Source of the DNA: a virus
IMG/VR virus record: IMGVR_UViG_3300037264_002561
Coordinates: 1 to 64,000 of that record
DNA length: 64,000 nucleotides
Strand: one strand, 5' to 3'
Below the pieces are notes generated by a model, which saw only the letters and a list, made by a program, of their open reading frames with translations, searched no databases and was not told the origin of the DNA. Positions 35,433 to 44,104 of this stretch are shown here, piece after piece. The stretch's first letter is position 1, and each line of letters starts with the position of its first letter. The position numbers were made by a program, and so were the translations under genes.

Positions 35433-37148
35433 ATGAACCGCCTCCTTCCAGTCCTCCTCCTGCTGATCGCGAGCCTCACCTTCGGGTGGGATGGTGGGTA
35501 CCCAGGTCAGGGGACTGGGAGCGGGCCTGCCGGGTCGACAACTCTCCAGGACGCCTACAACAACAGCCCGGCTCCGAAAACCTTGAACATCCCGGCTGCC
35601 GCCGATCTGACGTTCGAGTTGGAGTTGAACGCTAATTTCCGTCTCCGGGAACCTGGGGCTGGAGAAACCTTCCTCCAATGCACCTACACCGGCATCGACG
35701 AGATCACGACTCTCGAGTCCATGACCCTCAGCTACAGCAGCTCGACTTTCCCTGATGAGGTTTGGCTGCTCCGGAATACTTACTGGGACAAGTATTCACT
35801 CAATGTCACCGACACCAACTTCGACGTCGGGTTCAACCTCGGGGGCGAGGGTGGCTCGTTCCGAGTCCTCGACAGGTTTAGCTCCGCCACTGTCCTTGAG
35901 GCCACTTCGACGACATTCGACCTGAGCGGCACGCTCGAGGTCGATACGATCACCAACAAGGCGGGGACGGGTGCGCCGAACGCAACCTACGGCATCGCCG
36001 GTATCATCATCGAAGACACCATCGGGTCCGGGGCGACCGGCTACCCACTGGTGGCGGATGCTGCGGGCGATCCGACGTACGTCGCCACCTCCGTGATCGA
36101 GCTGGTGGACCTCAACTCCAAGACCAATGGCACCAACGCGTCGGCGACTCAAGTGCCGATCGCGAACGGGTCTGGTGGAATAACGTGGGGAGCGGCTGGA
36201 ACGAGCTTCATCCCGGGGCTGCTCACGCCGAAGCTCGGCGGTAGCGGTGCCGACGGTGTCGGTCCAGCGACCACCGGGAACCTCGACACGGGCAATCTCA
36301 AACAGTACTCCTCGTGGACGATCAATGCCGGCGAGACAATCACGCTGACCAACGCTGGCGGCGTCTCGCGCGTAACGGTCTCAGGGAACTGCACCATCAA
36401 CGGCACCCTGACGGCGACAGGCAAGAGCCCGATTACGGTCAGTCTGGGAAGCGCTTCTGGCAGCGCCTCGGAGCACCAGACGCGCGTGCCCCCGATCAGC
36501 ACCTCGGCGACCGCTACGCTATGGGACCTAGACGGTAACTGCACCGATCTCCGGCTCGGCGGTGGTGGCGGTGGTGGAGCTCGCCTCACGAGCGGCACGA
36601 GCGGCAATGGTGCCAACACGCGGATCATCTCGTTCGGCGGAAACGGGCGCGCGAACACCTTTGGTGCGGGCCGCGCGAACGACGGGGTGGGCGCTGCCGC
36701 AGCAGCGCCCACGAACCTGTCGAACCTGCGGCTGTACGCGGCCAATGCTAGCTGGTACATGCTCGGGCTCTGCCCAGGAGGACCGGGCGGTGGCGGCGGT
36801 TGCGGGATCCTGTCCGGGGCGGCAGATGGCACCGGCTCGAACGGCGGTCTCGGTGGGGGTGTCATCGTCCTGGAGGTCGGTGGGACTCTCACGATAGGAG
36901 CAGCCGGTGTCGTTGCCGCCAACGGCAATGCAGGGAGCAACGGCGGTGCCGGTGCGAGTGTCGGGGGCGGTGGTGGCGGTGGTGGAGCCGGTGGGCGGAT
37001 CCTGCTCCGGGCCCCCACGATCGCGAACTCCGGCTCGGTCACGGTCGCCGGTGGTGCTGCCGGCGCCGCCGGCACCGGGGTAACCTATGCCGGCGGTGCC
37101 GGGGCAGCGGGCGAGACCGGCCTATCCTTGGTCGAGGTCGTGCAGTGA
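35433..37148 (+). CDS. Glycine-rich adhesin/fibre-like protein with signal peptide
   Basis: 571 residues, ATG after GAGAGGAACTCC. Signal peptide MNRLLPVLLLLIASLTFG. The N-terminal half is beta-rich; residues ~365-560 hold poly-Gly blocks (RLGGGGGGGARL, GGPGGGGGCG, SVGGGGGGGGAGG) separated by short strands, similar to glycine-rich tip adhesins such as S16 gp38. High-GC Gly codons also create a spurious antisense frame rich in proline. Likely a receptor-binding or surface protein. Confidence 0.65.
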   Translation: MNRLLPVLLLLIASLTFGWDGGYPGQGTGSGPAGSTTLQDAYNNSPAPKTLNIPAAADLTFELELNANFRLREPGAGETFLQCTYTGIDEITTLESMTLSYSSSTFPDEVWLLRNTYWDKYSLNVTDTNFDVGFNLGGEGGSFRVLDRFSSATVLEATSTTFDLSGTLEVDTITNKAGTGAPNATYGIAGIIIEDTIGSGATGYPLVADAAGDPTYVATSVIELVDLNSKTNGTNASATQVPIANGSGGITWGAAGTSFIPGLLTPKLGGSGADGVGPATTGNLDTGNLKQYSSWTINAGETITLTNAGGVSRVTVSGNCTINGTLTATGKSPITVSLGSASGSASEHQTRVPPISTSATATLWDLDGNCTDLRLGGGGGGGARLTSGTSGNGANTRIISFGGNGRANTFGAGRANDGVGAAAAAPTNLSNLRLYAANASWYMLGLCPGGPGGGGGCGILSGAADGTGSNGGLGGGVIVLEVGGTLTIGAAGVVAANGNAGSNGGAGASVGGGGGGGGAGGRILLRAPTIANSGSVTVAGGAAGAAGTGVTYAGGAGAAGETGLSLVEVVQ

Positions 37149-37270
37149 TGCTGGCCGCGTGCATTGCTGCTGTGCTGGTTGTGGCGTGGTGGATGGACGA
37201 GCGCGCCATGCGATCAGCGGAACGGAAGCGGGAAGTCACGCTGGCCATGTTACTCGGGCGGTGGCCATGA
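37148..37270 (+). CDS. Short membrane protein (40 aa)
   Basis: ATG overlaps the previous stop (TGATG). One membrane segment (AACIAAVLVVAWWM) then a basic tail. The reading frame begins upstream as shadow, but this start is coupled. First of three short membrane/signal proteins in series; holin-like or spanin-like options are open. Confidence 0.5.
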   Translation: MLAACIAAVLVVAWWMDERAMRSAERKREVTLAMLLGRWP

Positions 37271-37620
37271 CCCTGCTCATCGGAACGGGCCTGATCGTCC
37301 TGGGCGCTGCCCTGTGGGCGGACTATCGTGACGACGAGCGCAAGCGCATCGCGGGCTCGACCTATGAACTGCCCGAGCGGCCCGACATCCAGGGGCACGC
37401 CATCACCATCATCAACGCTCACGACGGGGTACTAACGGTCACAACTCCTAGCGTGGCAATCGAGTGCCAACTTCTATGGGTGGACACAAACGGCAAGCCG
37501 GTCCGTGGCTGGAACGCGGACGCGTCGGTGCGGCTCACTTACCAGGGTGCTGGAGTCACGCTCTACCGAGAGAACGGCTCGTGGCTCGGGTTTCCGCACG
37601 GACTCGGAGTGGAGGACTGA
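37267..37620 (+). CDS. Membrane-anchored small protein
   Basis: 117 residues, ATGA overlap. N-terminal membrane segment TLLIGTGLIVLGAALWA followed by DYRDDERKR (inside-positive), then a beta-rich domain (ITIINAHDGVLTVTT) that would face the periplasm or cytoplasm depending on topology. No family recognised. Confidence 0.5.
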   Translation: MTLLIGTGLIVLGAALWADYRDDERKRIAGSTYELPERPDIQGHAITIINAHDGVLTVTTPSVAIECQLLWVDTNGKPVRGWNADASVRLTYQGAGVTLYRENGSWLGFPHGLGVED

Positions 37621-37621
37621 A

Positions 37622-38053
37622 ATGAAGCGCCTGCTGCTGATCCTGTGCCTAGCCCTGGCGACCACCGCCCAGGCCGCGCGACCGCCAACCCCGCTGGCTG
37701 CCCACGACGCCCGGCGTGCTGCCGACCGCTCAATCCTGTCGGCCCCGGGGCACCTCCGGGACCAGTGGTGCGTGCCTGCCTCGGAAGCCGCCCTGCGGTC
37801 CTGGGTCAAGTCTGGGGGGACCGGCTGGCTCCTGGAGATCGAGGGCACCAGGTACCACCAGGGGCACGCCATGACCTGGCTGGAGGGGCCCCCGGAGTAC
37901 GCCCCGGGCGGCTGGTACATCGACCCCCGGCAGGGCTCGGCCAGGGGCGGGGGGACCATCCTGGAGTGGGCGCCTTCCCCCGAGGTGGCCATCCGCCGGT
38001 ACCGCAACCGGCCGGGGATCCCGCGGGCGTGGAGCAAGCCCTACCCATGGTGA
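37622..38053 (+). CDS. Secreted small protein
   Basis: 143 residues, ATG 37622. Signal peptide KRLLLILCLALATTAQA with A-Q-A cleavage. Mature part has WCVPASEAALRSWV and a Gly/Pro-rich middle; two Cys or fewer remain. Markedly higher GC than neighbours (cggcagggctcggcc-type runs), which hints at a separate origin. Confidence 0.55.
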   Translation: MKRLLLILCLALATTAQAARPPTPLAAHDARRAADRSILSAPGHLRDQWCVPASEAALRSWVKSGGTGWLLEIEGTRYHQGHAMTWLEGPPEYAPGGWYIDPRQGSARGGGTILEWAPSPEVAIRRYRNRPGIPRAWSKPYPW

Positions 38054-38178
38054 CCGCGGTTGGCCTGATCGTCCTCGGTGTAGTGGCGGTACTGTTTCTG
38101 GCTTCCTACATCGACCAAGATGACGAAATGGAACGGACGGAAGTTCCGCCGCTGAGTCGGAGGAAGAAGGACCGATGA
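38047..38178 (+). CDS. Very short membrane protein (43 aa)
   Basis: ATG 38047 overlapping the previous stop region; GTG 38050 is an alternative. One membrane helix (VGLIVLGVVAVLFLASYI) followed by acidic then basic residues (DDEMERTE, SRRKKDR). The next gene overlaps its stop (ATGA). A small membrane peptide of unknown use. Confidence 0.5.
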   Translation: MVTAVGLIVLGVVAVLFLASYIDQDDEMERTEVPPLSRRKKDR

Positions 38179-40637
38179 AGAAGATCCTCTGGTTCGTCGC
38201 AATCATCCTCTGCTCTTCAAGTGTCCTGGCTGGCTCGTACACGACCAACCTGAACCTCTACAAGCCCAGTGTGGGGGAGGTCGGATACGGGGCGCTCGTC
38301 TCCAACAACTTCCAGAAGGTCGACGACGGGGCTTGCATCTTCTCTTCTACCGTTCCTGCCCTGTCGGTCGTCGGTGACATGGTCTATATCGACGGCGTTG
38401 ATACTGCTGCACTCTCGAAAGCAGATGCCGCTCTGACCGCAGTAGTCCAAGGGGTGATCGTCGAGAAGATGACGGGGACGACCGCGCGAGTGCGGACTTG
38501 TGGACGCATCGAGGGTCTGGCTGGTCTGACACCAGGAGCCGATTATTACCTGAGCGCGGCCACAGCCGGGAAGATCACGGCAACAGCTCCAGTGGCCCCC
38601 AACAAGGTGGTGAAAATCGGCCGGGCCAAGAACGCTACAACTCTCGCCCTCGCCAACTCAATCATCGAAGATCCAGCTTCCCTGGCGAGCGGCGATCTCC
38701 AAACCGTCTACGACAACAGCCTCTCGGGAGCCAACATCGACCTCGATCTCGGGGGTGACATCACCATCCGCTCGAACGCGTCGGCCCCATTCGCTTCGTT
38801 CGATGAAACGGAAGAGGCTCAGTATCTCACGAGACTTCTTGGGTTCGATGGAGCCACCCTCGATCTCGAGGCGGCAGCCGGAGAAGACATCCTCATGACC
38901 AGCGATGGGGGTACGGCACGGCTCGAGAACACGGGCGAATTCGTCCTGAGCTTTTCTGTGGTCTCCCCTCTCTTCAGTTCCTACGCCGGCACCGATACGA
39001 TCGTCCAGGCCCCGGTCGGTCAGGCCGTCGTCCTCAGAGACGCCAGCTCGAACCCCAGGGTGACGGTACTCGCCGTGGGATCGACTTCCGTGACGGGGGA
39101 CTTGAACGTCTCCAACGAAGTCACATCCCTCAATGTCGACTCGGTGGACGCTACGATCTCGAACACCGCCACGATCATGCACGCCAACGTCGATCGCTTG
39201 GCTCAATCCATGGGCTCTTACACGATCGCTGGGGGGGAGATCACTCTCGGAAATCACGGCTTCCTCATGATCGATACCGAGGGCGCTGCCGCGACTGACG
39301 ACCTCGATACGATCAATCCTCCTGGTGGTCTCGCCAATGGAACCAGGATCATGCTCCATGCGGTCGATCCTGCCCGGTTGGTAGTCCTCAAGGATGGGAC
39401 GGGAAATCTCAATCTCGGCGGAGCCAATCGGGTGCTCGAGTCGGGGATTACCAAAGAGCTGGTCTGGCACGATGACCACTGGACGATCATCTTGCCGTTC
39501 GGAGTCGGGACGGCCGTCGTTTCTCCAGGTGTATCGACCGAACATGCTATCGCGCGCTGGGCCAATGGGAACGGCGTCGAGATCGAAGATTCGGAAACGA
39601 TCCTCTTCGATGATGGCGTGGCCCTCTTTCCCACCAACGTGATCGTGGAGGGGGCGCTCTTCGCGGGTCGTTCGGCCGACGGGTCTGAAACCACAAGCGG
39701 AACGATCTACCTCAGCGGTCGAGCCGGCAACCAGACTTTAATGATCGACGCCCGAACTTCCTCGGGTACCGATGTGGCCGGACGGGACTCTTTCTCGTTC
39801 TTTGGTCCTACGAGCCCAGGTTCCCCAGCCTCGATCGAGTCTCTTCGGATTACCACGACAACTCTGGTAGTCCCTAACGCTACCTTCCAGACTCCCGCGG
39901 CCGGGGTATTTCGGATCCTGGCCAATGCTTCGCGAGCCATTTCTATTCGTGCTGGGGCTGGAGCGAGTGCAGATATTCAGGCCGATGGCGGGAGTGGAGC
40001 TATTCTCAGTCTCAACCCAAGTGCCGGAGCAGCTAGTTTCTCGGCGTGTTCTGTACTGGGTACCGTCTCTCAGTTCAGTCTGGATACTGATGGGGGACTC
40101 ACTTCGGCCCAAGGAATCATCGACATCGGTGTTGTTGGTGGAGGCCCATCCTTCCGTCTCCGGACTGACAATAACGGAGCTGGCAACTACGACAAGTTCT
40201 CGATCCGGGGACCGGCTAGTCCCGCCGTAGGTGGGTCCGTAGAGATGATGGAGCTGACCACCGCCACGGTCATCGCCCCCCTGGACCTGGAGGTCAATGG
40301 TTGGTCTGGGATGGGTACGACCGAACAAGCCTTCGTTCTCGGAGCTGGCGTCACAGCGACTCCATCACTCACCAAGCGGTATGTGGTCATCTCCGCTGAT
40401 GCGGGCGGTAACACCCTTCTCACGGCCCCCTGTACGAACTGCCAAGAGAGTGATGAGCTCGTCCTCGAGAAGGGCGACGCGGACTTCCTCGCTCTCGATG
40501 GAGTGGCTAGCCCAGGGGCCGATGCCTTTGGCTTCTGGCAGGGTGGAGATTGTATCCTGTCGGGTATCAACTCGATGGCGATCCTTCATCGCACAAGCGG
40601 CGGCTACTGGAAGGTGAAGTCGTGCAATCAGTCCTGA
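38175..40637 (+). CDS. Tail fibre-like protein with Sec signal peptide
   Basis: 820 residues, ATG overlaps the previous stop. Signal peptide KKILWFVAIILCSSSVLA. The mature N-terminus SYTTNLNLYKPSVGEVGYG...NFQKVDDG is the fibre-type start seen in many phage tail fibres, here moved behind a signal. The rest is beta-rich repeats (GSASIESLRITTTTLVV style). Long fibre or surface protein; the signal is the odd part. Confidence 0.65.
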   Translation: MKKILWFVAIILCSSSVLAGSYTTNLNLYKPSVGEVGYGALVSNNFQKVDDGACIFSSTVPALSVVGDMVYIDGVDTAALSKADAALTAVVQGVIVEKMTGTTARVRTCGRIEGLAGLTPGADYYLSAATAGKITATAPVAPNKVVKIGRAKNATTLALANSIIEDPASLASGDLQTVYDNSLSGANIDLDLGGDITIRSNASAPFASFDETEEAQYLTRLLGFDGATLDLEAAAGEDILMTSDGGTARLENTGEFVLSFSVVSPLFSSYAGTDTIVQAPVGQAVVLRDASSNPRVTVLAVGSTSVTGDLNVSNEVTSLNVDSVDATISNTATIMHANVDRLAQSMGSYTIAGGEITLGNHGFLMIDTEGAAATDDLDTINPPGGLANGTRIMLHAVDPARLVVLKDGTGNLNLGGANRVLESGITKELVWHDDHWTIILPFGVGTAVVSPGVSTEHAIARWANGNGVEIEDSETILFDDGVALFPTNVIVEGALFAGRSADGSETTSGTIYLSGRAGNQTLMIDARTSSGTDVAGRDSFSFFGPTSPGSPASIESLRITTTTLVVPNATFQTPAAGVFRILANASRAISIRAGAGASADIQADGGSGAILSLNPSAGAASFSACSVLGTVSQFSLDTDGGLTSAQGIIDIGVVGGGPSFRLRTDNNGAGNYDKFSIRGPASPAVGGSVEMMELTTATVIAPLDLEVNGWSGMGTTEQAFVLGAGVTATPSLTKRYVVISADAGGNTLLTAPCTNCQESDELVLEKGDADFLALDGVASPGADAFGFWQGGDCILSGINSMAILHRTSGGYWKVKSCNQS

Positions 40638-41137
40638 AGATCCTCCTGGCACTGTGTCTGGCTTGCGCCTCTTGGGCCGATGGTCAATACGCGGTTTATG
40701 GCGAGGTCTGCCACACAGGTGACATCGCCGATACCGCTTTCGTCGGGATCGCCACCTACCCGAGCCTGACGAGCGTGGCGAGTGCCGCTCAACTCAACTG
40801 TGGGCTCTCCATCGGTGCTCCCTTCGTCACCACCTCAACCGGATCCATCACCATTGGAGCTCTCGGTGGAGGTTTGTACAAAGTCGTCGCTGTCTGTTCT
40901 TTCTCTGGAACGACCAACGCCACCTACCACATGGTCGTGACCAAAGGGGGGTCGAACGCGATGATCGAAGGTGAACGGAAATTCGCCACGGGAACAGACA
41001 CCAATGGTCTTACGGCCCAGGGTCTTCTTCGTCTCGTGAGCACCGACGTTCTCACCTTGGCGTTCGGGGCTGATGCTCCGGCCAAGGACGTCACGATCAA
41101 CCACATGCGATTGGTAGTCCAGAGGATTGCCCCATGA
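40622..41137 (+). CDS. Secreted beta-rich protein
   Basis: 171 residues from GTG 40622 (AAGGTGA upstream). Signal peptide KILLALCLACASWA. Mature part beta-rich (GGLYKVVAVCSFSGTTNATY), four cysteines that could pair once exported. No family recognised; shares the exported-cluster pattern. Confidence 0.6.
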   Translation: MQSVLKILLALCLACASWADGQYAVYGEVCHTGDIADTAFVGIATYPSLTSVASAAQLNCGLSIGAPFVTTSTGSITIGALGGGLYKVVAVCSFSGTTNATYHMVVTKGGSNAMIEGERKFATGTDTNGLTAQGLLRLVSTDVLTLAFGADAPAKDVTINHMRLVVQRIAP

Positions 41138-41187
41138 TCGGCAACCCCACTTCTTTCAACAGATCCCATGTCCACAAGGAGGACATT

Positions 41188-42501
41188 ATGCGTCACCTGA
41201 TCCTGACCCTCGCCCTCTTCGTGGGCGCCATCGGGGGTCTCTCCGCCGCCCCCAACGACATCGAAACCTTCCTCGATACCACCGTTCGTCGCAATCTCAC
41301 TACGAAGAACCTCACCGTGACGGGGACGTTCTCGATCTCGGGTTCGCTTGCCAATACCGAGATCCGCAGCGGTCGGTACATGAAGTCGCTCGACGAAACG
41401 GCCAACGCCATCCCCTTCCGCATCAACACCTCGAACACCGCCGGCTTCGGACAGGGAACGGCCGGCAACCCTGCCCTGATGCGCGGGAGTGCCCCCCAGG
41501 TCGAGGCCGCCAATGGCGAGACCTACGTGGGAACCGAACTTCTCGTGGACAAGGGAGGTACCGGGACTGAGTCCTGGATCGGGTTCTCGGGAGCAGTTGT
41601 CGGAAACAACGCTTCCACGAAGCTCGACATGACGGGCAACTCCCTCGTGGTCAAGGTGGCCGGCAGCCCAGCGTTGCCGAGTTCGGTCGAAGCTCTCGTA
41701 GCGACCAGCGCGACTCTCGAGATCCCCGGGAGCATCCACCTCGACAAGGGTGGCACGGGTACCGGAGCCGTCATCTTCTTCAGCGGCCCGGCCGACACCA
41801 GCGAATCGTCCTGGCTCGACGGGGCTGGGAACCGGCTCACCGTTGAACTGGCGGGGGATCCCGGATCCCCCGGTTCGGTGACGGCTCTTACCGTGACGAG
41901 CACAAGCATGTCGACCGTAGCCGATGTCTCGGTCGGCGATGACCTCACCGTAACGGGCGACGCCGACTTCAGTTCCTCGGTCGCCGTCAAGTTCGGTTCC
42001 AACGTCCCCACGATGGTGACGAGCAAGACGATCTGGATCCCCGCCTCCGACTTCGCCCTACCTTCGGCTAACCCGGCCGCTGTGTCGGAGCAAGGATCGG
42101 GGTACACCCTTGCCTTTGCCGATGCCGCCACCGACGACTTCGCCTGGTACACCTGGGGGATCCCCGACGACTTCGACAAGACCGGCTCCTTCATCTTCGT
42201 CAAGCCGGTTTACAACATCCCCAGTGGCACCGTGGAAGAGGGCAAGTGGGACTTGGCCTACGCCAGTTATGCTGATGGTGGCGCCGACTCGGCCCCCGCT
42301 GGAGAGGTGACGACCCTCGATACCCCCTCCGGGAACGACAAGTGGGACGTCTCGGCGGAGCTCCAGCTCCCTAAGGCAGCCGTCGGTGCGAGCACCAAGC
42401 TCATTGACCTCTATTTGAGCCATGACGTCGCCAACGCCTTCGGTGGCACGGTGCACCTCAAGGGCGTCCTCCTCACCTACACCACGTCGAAGAACTACTG
42501 A
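41188..42501 (+). CDS. Fibre-like protein with Sec signal peptide
   Basis: 437 residues, ATG 41188 with AAGGAGGA 6 bases upstream; an in-frame ATG at 41134 lacks this site. Signal peptide RHLILTLALFVGAIGGLSA. Mature part beta-repetitive (DKGGTGTESWIGFSG and DKGGTGTGAVIFFSG are two repeats, so a trimeric fibre is likely). A C-terminal globular end (DVSAELQLPKAAVGASTKLI) could bind a receptor. Followed by a terminator-like hairpin. Confidence 0.65.
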   Translation: MRHLILTLALFVGAIGGLSAAPNDIETFLDTTVRRNLTTKNLTVTGTFSISGSLANTEIRSGRYMKSLDETANAIPFRINTSNTAGFGQGTAGNPALMRGSAPQVEAANGETYVGTELLVDKGGTGTESWIGFSGAVVGNNASTKLDMTGNSLVVKVAGSPALPSSVEALVATSATLEIPGSIHLDKGGTGTGAVIFFSGPADTSESSWLDGAGNRLTVELAGDPGSPGSVTALTVTSTSMSTVADVSVGDDLTVTGDADFSSSVAVKFGSNVPTMVTSKTIWIPASDFALPSANPAAVSEQGSGYTLAFADAATDDFAWYTWGIPDDFDKTGSFIFVKPVYNIPSGTVEEGKWDLAYASYADGGADSAPAGEVTTLDTPSGNDKWDVSAELQLPKAAVGASTKLIDLYLSHDVANAFGGTVHLKGVLLTYTTSKNY

Positions 42502-42510
42502 TCCTCCGGC

Positions 42511-42548
42511 GACCCCAGAGGGGATTTCACCCCGTCTCTTCTGGGGTC
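42511..42548 (+). terminator. Terminator-like hairpin after the fibre gene
   Basis: GACCCCAGA (42511-42519) pairs with TCTGGGGTC (42540-42548); inner GGGG/CCCC also pair. 9-bp outer stem plus inner stem, no U-run. Separates the exported cluster from the small virion genes. Confidence 0.55.
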
Positions 42549-42565
42549 GTCCCAAGGAAAAGACC

Positions 42566-42811
42566 ATGGGCAATCTCGTTCTTGCCACTCAAGCCCCCGG
42601 AGCAGCTCTCGAGAGCCGCAACCTCTCGCTTGAGATTGACGTTCTTCAGCAGAAGAACGAAGCCTTGCTGCAAACAACATTGGCTCTCATCTCGATCTTG
42701 AACGAAAAAGGTCTGCTTTCGTTGGAGGATCTCGCAAAGCGAGGTGTCCGTCCAATCATCGTCCCATCCACTCCACCTCTTCCAGAACCTCTGGCTGTGA
42801 AAGGAACCTGA
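42566..42811 (+). CDS. Small coiled-coil protein
   Basis: 81 residues, ATG 42566 after AAGGAAAAGACC. Helical (SLEIDVLQQKNEALLQTTLALISIL) and Pro-rich end. No recognised family; a coiled-coil adaptor is possible. Confidence 0.5.
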   Translation: MGNLVLATQAPGAALESRNLSLEIDVLQQKNEALLQTTLALISILNEKGLLSLEDLAKRGVRPIIVPSTPPLPEPLAVKGT

Positions 42812-42812
42812 C

Positions 42813-43211
42813 GTGGCCGCTCTCATCACCAACGTAGGTGAGGAATACCTCCTGGCCGTTGGCCTGAACAAGCAGGCCGCCGAAGACCTCGAGCTCCGAC
42901 TCTTCACGAACGACAAGGCTCCGGCCGAAGGAGATGTCCTGGGCGACTACACTGAGGCCGTCGGCTTCGGGTATGTCGCCAAGACCCTTCTGGGAGGGAG
43001 TTGGAGCATGGTCCTGGGAGCCCCCACGGTGGCCTCCTACGTTTCCCAGGTGTTCACCTTCACGGGAGCCCTCGGAAACGTCTACGGCTACTACGTGGTT
43101 GCCCCTGGGGCTGGGGTGGTGGTTTGGGCCAACCGGTTTTCGAACGGTCCCTATGCCATCGTCAACAACGGGGATGCCGTCACGGTGATCCCGCGTCTTG
43201 GAGCTGACTGA
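42813..43211 (+). CDS. Virion-like structural protein
   Basis: 132 residues from GTG 42813. The pattern LGGSWSMVLGAPTVASYVSQVFTFTGALGNVYGYYV resembles a common small phage virion protein family (decoration or fibre adaptor). Coupled to the preceding gene. Confidence 0.6.
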   Translation: MAALITNVGEEYLLAVGLNKQAAEDLELRLFTNDKAPAEGDVLGDYTEAVGFGYVAKTLLGGSWSMVLGAPTVASYVSQVFTFTGALGNVYGYYVVAPGAGVVVWANRFSNGPYAIVNNGDAVTVIPRLGAD

Positions 43212-43228
43212 TAGGGGGGTTTCCTAAC

Positions 43229-44101
43229 GTGGCTATCACCCGACTGCCACAGATCGAGGCGGGCCGAAGGCCCGCCTTTGAGTCTTTCAAGTCGCTTCCA
43301 TCTCACACGGCTGGCGCTTTGGGAACTTGGCTTTATTCACCGGGCTTTCCTATGGGCGGGGAGAGTCATATACCGGCGGTTGGTCCTGCTGGAGAAGCTC
43401 TAGTTAGTCACCCAGGTCAAGTCCCTTTCCAAAACCCTCCGAGTGGGATGAATGCCTACCTAACTGGGTTCGCGCTTTCGGCGAACAACGCGGGTGGGGC
43501 AACATTTCTGTGTGATCGCTTGTGGCACAACGGGGGAGTTGTTCGCGAGACTGTGACGGAGCAGGCTATTGATTCGGTGATCTTCCCGCCGAGAGATCGA
43601 AACGGGGCGGTTGATGGGGAGGGGGTTCTTATCGGCCTTGAAGTACCGTTCTTCGTTTGTCTTGCGTCGCTAACACTAGCTGCTCCGTTCCCAACTATCA
43701 GGTATACAAACTCCCAGGGCGTTCCAAATCGTGTCGGGACGTTGTTCTCAATGGCTATCAATGCTCCTACTCCCGGTACGATGGTAGGAGCATTTGGGGT
43801 CTTTGCCCTGGATCTTGGGGATACTGGAGTTCAATCCATTCAAGGATTGACGCTCGCGAATAGTGGGTTTGTCACGGTTACAGGTTCCCCCGTTGCTTCC
43901 ACTTCCATCCACCTCGTTGCTTACCGTGTTCTGGCGATGCTCCCAGGAAGAGGAGCTACAGCACAACGGGCAAAAGAATCCATGGATCCTATGGCTCTTT
44001 GTATGCCTCGGCTCTACGACAACACCGTGCCATTCTTCATCCGGCTCGCCGCTGTCTCGGTTGGTCAGGCTTACGGAACTATCCAGACGGCTCAAGGATA
44101 A
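43229..44101 (+). CDS. Tandem virion paralog 1
   Basis: 290 residues, GTG 43229. Same family as the next two genes: shared LxxxxxAGxxPAxE-like start, CDRLWHNGG, RDRNGAVDG, YTNSQGVPNRVGT and a final LYDNTVPFFIRLAAVS. Contains a terminator-like hairpin near its start (43257-43277). Beta-rich; likely virion surface or fibre part. Codon use is less GC-rich than neighbours. Confidence 0.6.
   Translation: MAITRLPQIEAGRRPAFESFKSLPSHTAGALGTWLYSPGFPMGGESHIPAVGPAGEALVSHPGQVPFQNPPSGMNAYLTGFALSANNAGGATFLCDRLWHNGGVVRETVTEQAIDSVIFPPRDRNGAVDGEGVLIGLEVPFFVCLASLTLAAPFPTIRYTNSQGVPNRVGTLFSMAINAPTPGTMVGAFGVFALDLGDTGVQSIQGLTLANSGFVTVTGSPVASTSIHLVAYRVLAMLPGRGATAQRAKESMDPMALCMPRLYDNTVPFFIRLAAVSVGQAYGTIQTAQG
43257..43277 (+). 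terminator. Terminator-like hairpin inside a gene start
   Basis: AGGCGGGCC (43257-43265), loop GAA, GGCCCGCCT (43269-43277), then TTGAGTCTTT. A 9-bp GC-rich stem with a tetraloop-like turn and some T-rich sequence after; it would attenuate this gene if active. Confidence 0.5.
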
Positions 44102-44104
44102 GTC

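Noticed and set aside
36149-37075. Proline-rich 308-codon minus-strand frame
   Set aside because: Exact antisense of the poly-Gly adhesin gene (GGN codons read backwards as NCC).
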